Source: an uncultured bacterium
Lineage (GTDB): Bacteria > Pseudomonadota > Alphaproteobacteria > Rhodospirillales > Rhodospirillaceae
Direction: 5' to 3'
Assembly: GCA_903896775.1 (NCBI GenBank)
Contig: CAITZE010000413.1
Location: 1-9,787 of the forward strand
Length of the DNA stretch: 9,787 nt
Part shown: positions 7,999 through 9,787 of the stretch, piece by piece
Position numbering within the stretch: position 1 is the stretch's first letter
Layout: every line of letters starts with the position of its first letter
The notes under the pieces: generated by a model
What the model saw: the letters and a program-made list of their open reading frames with translations, nothing else
Told to the model about the DNA's origin: nothing
Databases searched by the model: none
Translations under genes and position numbers: made by a program

Positions 7999-8100
7999 TT
8001 AGACTTTCACATAAGCGATGGCGCCGAATGAAATATCGGCATCAGCAAATAGGGACTGGGCGGTCCGCAAATCTACGCAGCTGTACGAATTTTTCGCCAT
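7999..8100 (-). CDS. 33-codon leader ORF or small protein upstream of kgtP
   Basis: An ATG at 8100 follows a run of six G (8105-8110) with a 4-base spacer, the strongest Shine-Dalgarno-like sequence in the region. The ORF starts MAKNSYSCVDLRTAQ, ends GAIAYVKV, and stops with TAA at 7999-8001, leaving only GG before the kgtP ATG. kgtP itself has no properly spaced ribosome binding site, so ribosomes finishing this ORF could restart at kgtP. The peptide is not hydrophobic, has no obvious runs of a regulatory amino acid, and matches no family I know. It could be a coupled leader peptide, a small protein, or chance. Confidence 0.45.
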   Translation of the reverse strand: MAKNSYSCVDLRTAQSLFADADISFGAIAYVKV

Positions 8101-8168
8101 TTATCCCCCCGATACGAGCCGTACTCGCCCTACACCTGGCGTCGGCCCGAATCCTCCTGCGTTTCGGC

Positions 8169-8197
8169 AGAATAGAGGGATTAGCCTTACCGTTCAA
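8169..8197 (-). promoter_or_regulatory. Possible promoter for the leader ORF and kgtP
   Basis: On the minus strand, TTGAAC (8192-8197) and TATTCT (8169-8174) are separated by exactly 17 bases; each matches the sigma70 consensus at 4 of 6 positions. It lies between the receiver gene's stop (8231) and the leader ORF, giving a leader of about 60 bases before the ATG at 8100. Confidence 0.35.
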
Positions 8198-8230
8198 AGG
8201 CGTCCTAAAGACACACCCTATGCCGGATTT

Positions 8231-8614
8231 TTAAAGCTCGGGAGGTAACGGCACGCCGGAGTACTCCTCGGGCGCCTTCAGGCTGGGGCTGCGGCCAAAG
8301 GCCCTGTGAATGGCTTTGCTCAGGGCGTCCTTGGACACGGGTTTCATAACGTATCCGCTGACATCAAGATTTACCGCAGCCTTCACCACCGCTTCCTGGC
8401 CGTGGGACGTAGCCATGATGAAACGCATATCGCGCGGCACATGGCTGTAATGGCCTGCGCGTATTTCCCGCAGAAGTTCGACGCCGGTCATGTGCGGCAT
8501 GGAATGATCGCAAATGATGCAGTCGATTTTCTTCTGCTGGTCGGCGAGAATGTTTAACGCCGCAAGACAACTGGTAGACTTGATGACACTACCAGCGCCG
8601 GCCGCACGCAGCAT
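8231..8614 (-). CDS. Single-domain response regulator (CheY-like receiver), N-terminally truncated
   Basis: Phosphoacceptor receiver domain with no output domain. From the ATG at 8614 it has 127 aa: phosphoacceptor Asp in ICDHSMPHMTG (D36), the switch residue T69 in MATS, and the conserved Lys in YVMKPVS (K81). It ends in a short Pro-rich tail. The start is the problem. Receiver-like sequence continues in frame upstream of 8614 (DDDRAILEVVDA, 8615-8650), which would supply the acidic pair, but the hydrophobic first strand before it is missing. No ATG, GTG or TTG occurs between 8614 and the in-frame TGA near 8705; only an ATT is there. Starting at 8614 drops strand 1 and the metal-binding acidic residues, so the product is unlikely to be phosphorylated normally. 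Probably a 5'-truncated remnant; see the junction entry. Confidence 0.75.
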   Translation of the reverse strand: MLRAAGAGSVIKSTSCLAALNILADQQKKIDCIICDHSMPHMTGVELLREIRAGHYSHVPRDMRFIMATSHGQEAVVKAAVNLDVSGYVMKPVSKDALSKAIHRAFGRSPSLKAPEEYSGVPLPPEL

Positions 8615-8639
8615 CGCGTCGACAACTTCTAAGATGGCG

Positions 8640-8660
8640 CGATCATCGTCTGCTGTTGCG
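8640..8660. other. Probable rearrangement junction between receiver and GGDEF genes
   Basis: Leftward on the minus strand, recognisable receiver sequence begins at about 8650 (DDDRAILE). Rightward on the plus strand, recognisable GGDEF sequence begins at about 8641-8656 (LLLREWRR). Each gene lacks its conserved N-terminal part at this point, and no promoter, ribosome binding site or proper start codon lies between them. About 10 bases (8641-8650) can be read sensibly in both genes. A 9-base palindrome, CGATCATCG, sits at 8640-8648. This fits an inversion or a chimeric join at short homology. Confidence 0.6.
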
Positions 8661-9120
8661 CGAATGGCGGCGCCAGGCTCGCACGGGCCAGCCGCTGGCC
8701 GTGATCATGATCGACGTCGATCACTTCAAACAGTTCAACGACACCTATGGCCATGGTCTGGGTGACGACTGTCTGAAGCAAGTCACGAAAGCCGCCGAGA
8801 GCGCGTTGCAACGTCCCGCCGATATTGTGGCGCGTTACGGCGGCGAAGAGTTCGTCGCGTTATTGCCTGATACCGACTTGGACGGCGCGATTGGCGTGGC
8901 AGAAGCCATTCGGACCGCCATTGCGGGCTTGGAAATTCCGCATTCTGGCTCAAAGGCCGCCAAGCATGTGACGGTGAGCCTCGGGGTGGCCTGTATGGTC
9001 CCTGATCCCGATAAGGAGCCTGCGGCTCTTCTCGAGGCCGCCGACGGCCAGCTTTATGCCGCGAAGTCCGATGGTCGGAATCGCGCTAAGGGAATCAGGG
9101 TTCCACAGACTCCTCGCTGA
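8656..9120 (+). CDS. Diguanylate cyclase GGDEF domain, N-terminally truncated
   Basis: Catalytic domain that makes cyclic di-GMP from two GTP. Numbered from the TTG at 8656 (154 aa): metal-binding IDVDHFK (19-25), NDTYGH (28-33), inhibitory I-site RPAD (53-56) exactly five residues before the active-site motif GGEEF (62-66), VSLGVA (107-112) and AADGQLYAAKSDGRN (118-132). All of these are intact. The segment that should open the domain (DxLTGLxNRR, about 20 residues earlier) is missing, as is any sensor or receiver module. The in-frame sequence upstream (8587-8640) has no resemblance to a GGDEF start. The TTG has no clear ribosome binding site, so it may not be translated. The stop is 3 bases from that of the convergent hybrid kinase gene. 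Confidence 0.8.
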   Translation: MREWRRQARTGQPLAVIMIDVDHFKQFNDTYGHGLGDDCLKQVTKAAESALQRPADIVARYGGEEFVALLPDTDLDGAIGVAEAIRTAIAGLEIPHSGSKAAKHVTVSLGVACMVPDPDKEPAALLEAADGQLYAAKSDGRNRAKGIRVPQTPR

Positions 9121-9123
9121 CGC

Positions 9124-9787
9124 TTACTGCTTCTTGGCGACCTTAGCCCGATACGCCGTCAGCGCTTTTTCCGTCGCGTCTACTGTCTGTGTGAGGTCGG
9201 GCAAAATGGGGACGACGTCGGCCAAGCTGCCCGCTTCCATCTCGATGAATTTCGCGAGTTCGCTGGTTCGCCGCGCGCCAAACTGAGCACACAAGCCTTT
9301 CAAAGCATGTGCCGTGCGTTTGGCCTGCTTAAAGTCATCCGCTTTCACGGCGATAGCTAGATCTTGCCGGTAGGTGTGCATATTGGTGCTAAAGGTCGTC
9401 AGCATGGGCGCCAGAACGTCTCGCCCGATCGCATCAGCCAAGGCTTCCAATGCAAGTTCGTCCAGTATCGCTGCCTCGGGCGTATCCGCGCTTTTGTCCA
9501 CCACTGAGATCTTGGCCTGATCGGGCTCGGCTGGGAGCCGGGATTTAACGCCACCCGCTTTCGCCAACTGGCGCTCCATTTCGTCCGACAGCTCCGTCCA
9601 ATCGACCGGTTTGCCGACAATCGCGTTCACCCCCGACGCAAAATAGTCAGCGCGATGCGTGGCAATAATATCGGCGGTCAAGGCAATAATCGGCACGCGC
9701 GCACGATCTGAATTCAACTTGCGGATTTCGCGCGTGGCTTGAGGCCCATCCATGACCGGCATCTGCATATCCATCAGCACAATGTCG
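9124..9787 (-). CDS. Hybrid sensor histidine kinase, C-terminal receiver and Hpt domains (5' part beyond right edge)
   Basis: C-terminal part of a phosphorelay protein; the reading frame is open at the right edge. Counting the in-frame GTG at 9780 as residue 1, a receiver domain spans to about residue 72: phosphoacceptor Asp in LMDMQMPVMDG (D4), LTAD (34-37) and the conserved Lys in GKPVDW (K57). A linker of about 30 residues follows, then an Hpt domain (about 105-215) with the phosphotransfer His in AKRTAHALKG (H158) and the helical Hpt signature through FGARRTSELAKFIE. Kinase-receiver-Hpt is the usual order in ArcB/BarA-type hybrid kinases; the kinase part itself is not visible. The last Hpt helix is complete and the gene ends normally with TAA at 9124-9126. 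GTG 9780 is not the true start. Confidence 0.85.
   Translation of the reverse strand, partial: DIVLMDMQMPVMDGPQATREIRKLNSDRARVPIIALTADIIATHRADYFASGVNAIVGKPVDWTELSDEMERQLAKAGGVKSRLPAEPDQAKISVVDKSADTPEAAILDELALEALADAIGRDVLAPMLTTFSTNMHTYRQDLAIAVKADDFKQAKRTAHALKGLCAQFGARRTSELAKFIEMEAGSLADVVPILPDLTQTVDATEKALTAYRAKVAKKQ

Noticed and set aside
8115..8127. Small inverted repeat CGAG-N5-CTCG before the kgtP leader ORF as an attenuator.
   Set aside because: Only 4 base pairs with an alternative equally weak pairing; no evidence for a regulatory structure.
8018..8248. Plus-strand ORFs of 68-76 codons between kgtP and the receiver gene.
   Set aside because: No ribosome binding site or recognisable content, and they are antisense to the kgtP leader and promoter region.

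Overview
The window looks like chromosomal DNA of an alphaproteobacterium: GC-rich coding sequence, an HrpB helicase, an alpha-ketoglutarate-permease-like MHS transporter, and a GH17-GT2 glucan synthase of the kind known from Bradyrhizobium and Pseudomonas. The assignment to Alphaproteobacteria is an inference from gene content; no rRNA, tRNA or other phylogenetic marker is present.

Layout. Bases 1-2473 (minus) hold most of a membrane protein that joins a periplasmic GH17 glucanase/transglucosylase domain to a cytoplasmic family 2 glycosyltransferase. Its C-terminal end lies beyond the left edge. A 542-base gap (2474-3015) follows, with an AT-rich block, a perfect match to the IHF consensus, a small inverted repeat and a possible promoter for the glucan synthase. 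rlmJ (3016-3870, plus), a 23S rRNA adenine methyltransferase, converges on hrpB (3880-6399, minus) with 9 bases between stop codons. Upstream of hrpB and probably co-transcribed is a 79-codon unknown gene (6426-6665). Next comes a kgtP-like dicarboxylate transporter (6728-7996, minus), preceded by an unlisted 33-codon ORF (7999-8100) that has a strong ribosome binding site and stops 2 bases before the transporter start.

The right part, 8231-9787, is signal transduction: a single-domain receiver (minus), a GGDEF diguanylate cyclase domain (plus), and the C-terminal receiver-Hpt part of a hybrid histidine kinase (minus) that runs off the right edge. The receiver and GGDEF genes stand head to head, and both lose their conserved N-terminal part at the same point, about 8641-8660. 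There is no room for promoters or normal start codons there. This looks like a rearrangement breakpoint, biological or from assembly/amplification, rather than two ordinary divergent genes.

I see no phage, transposon, CRISPR array, toxin-antitoxin or defence system, and no clearly new multi-gene system. The observations most worth a second look are the receiver/GGDEF junction, the possible translated leader in front of kgtP, and the regulatory-looking gap upstream of the glucan synthase.
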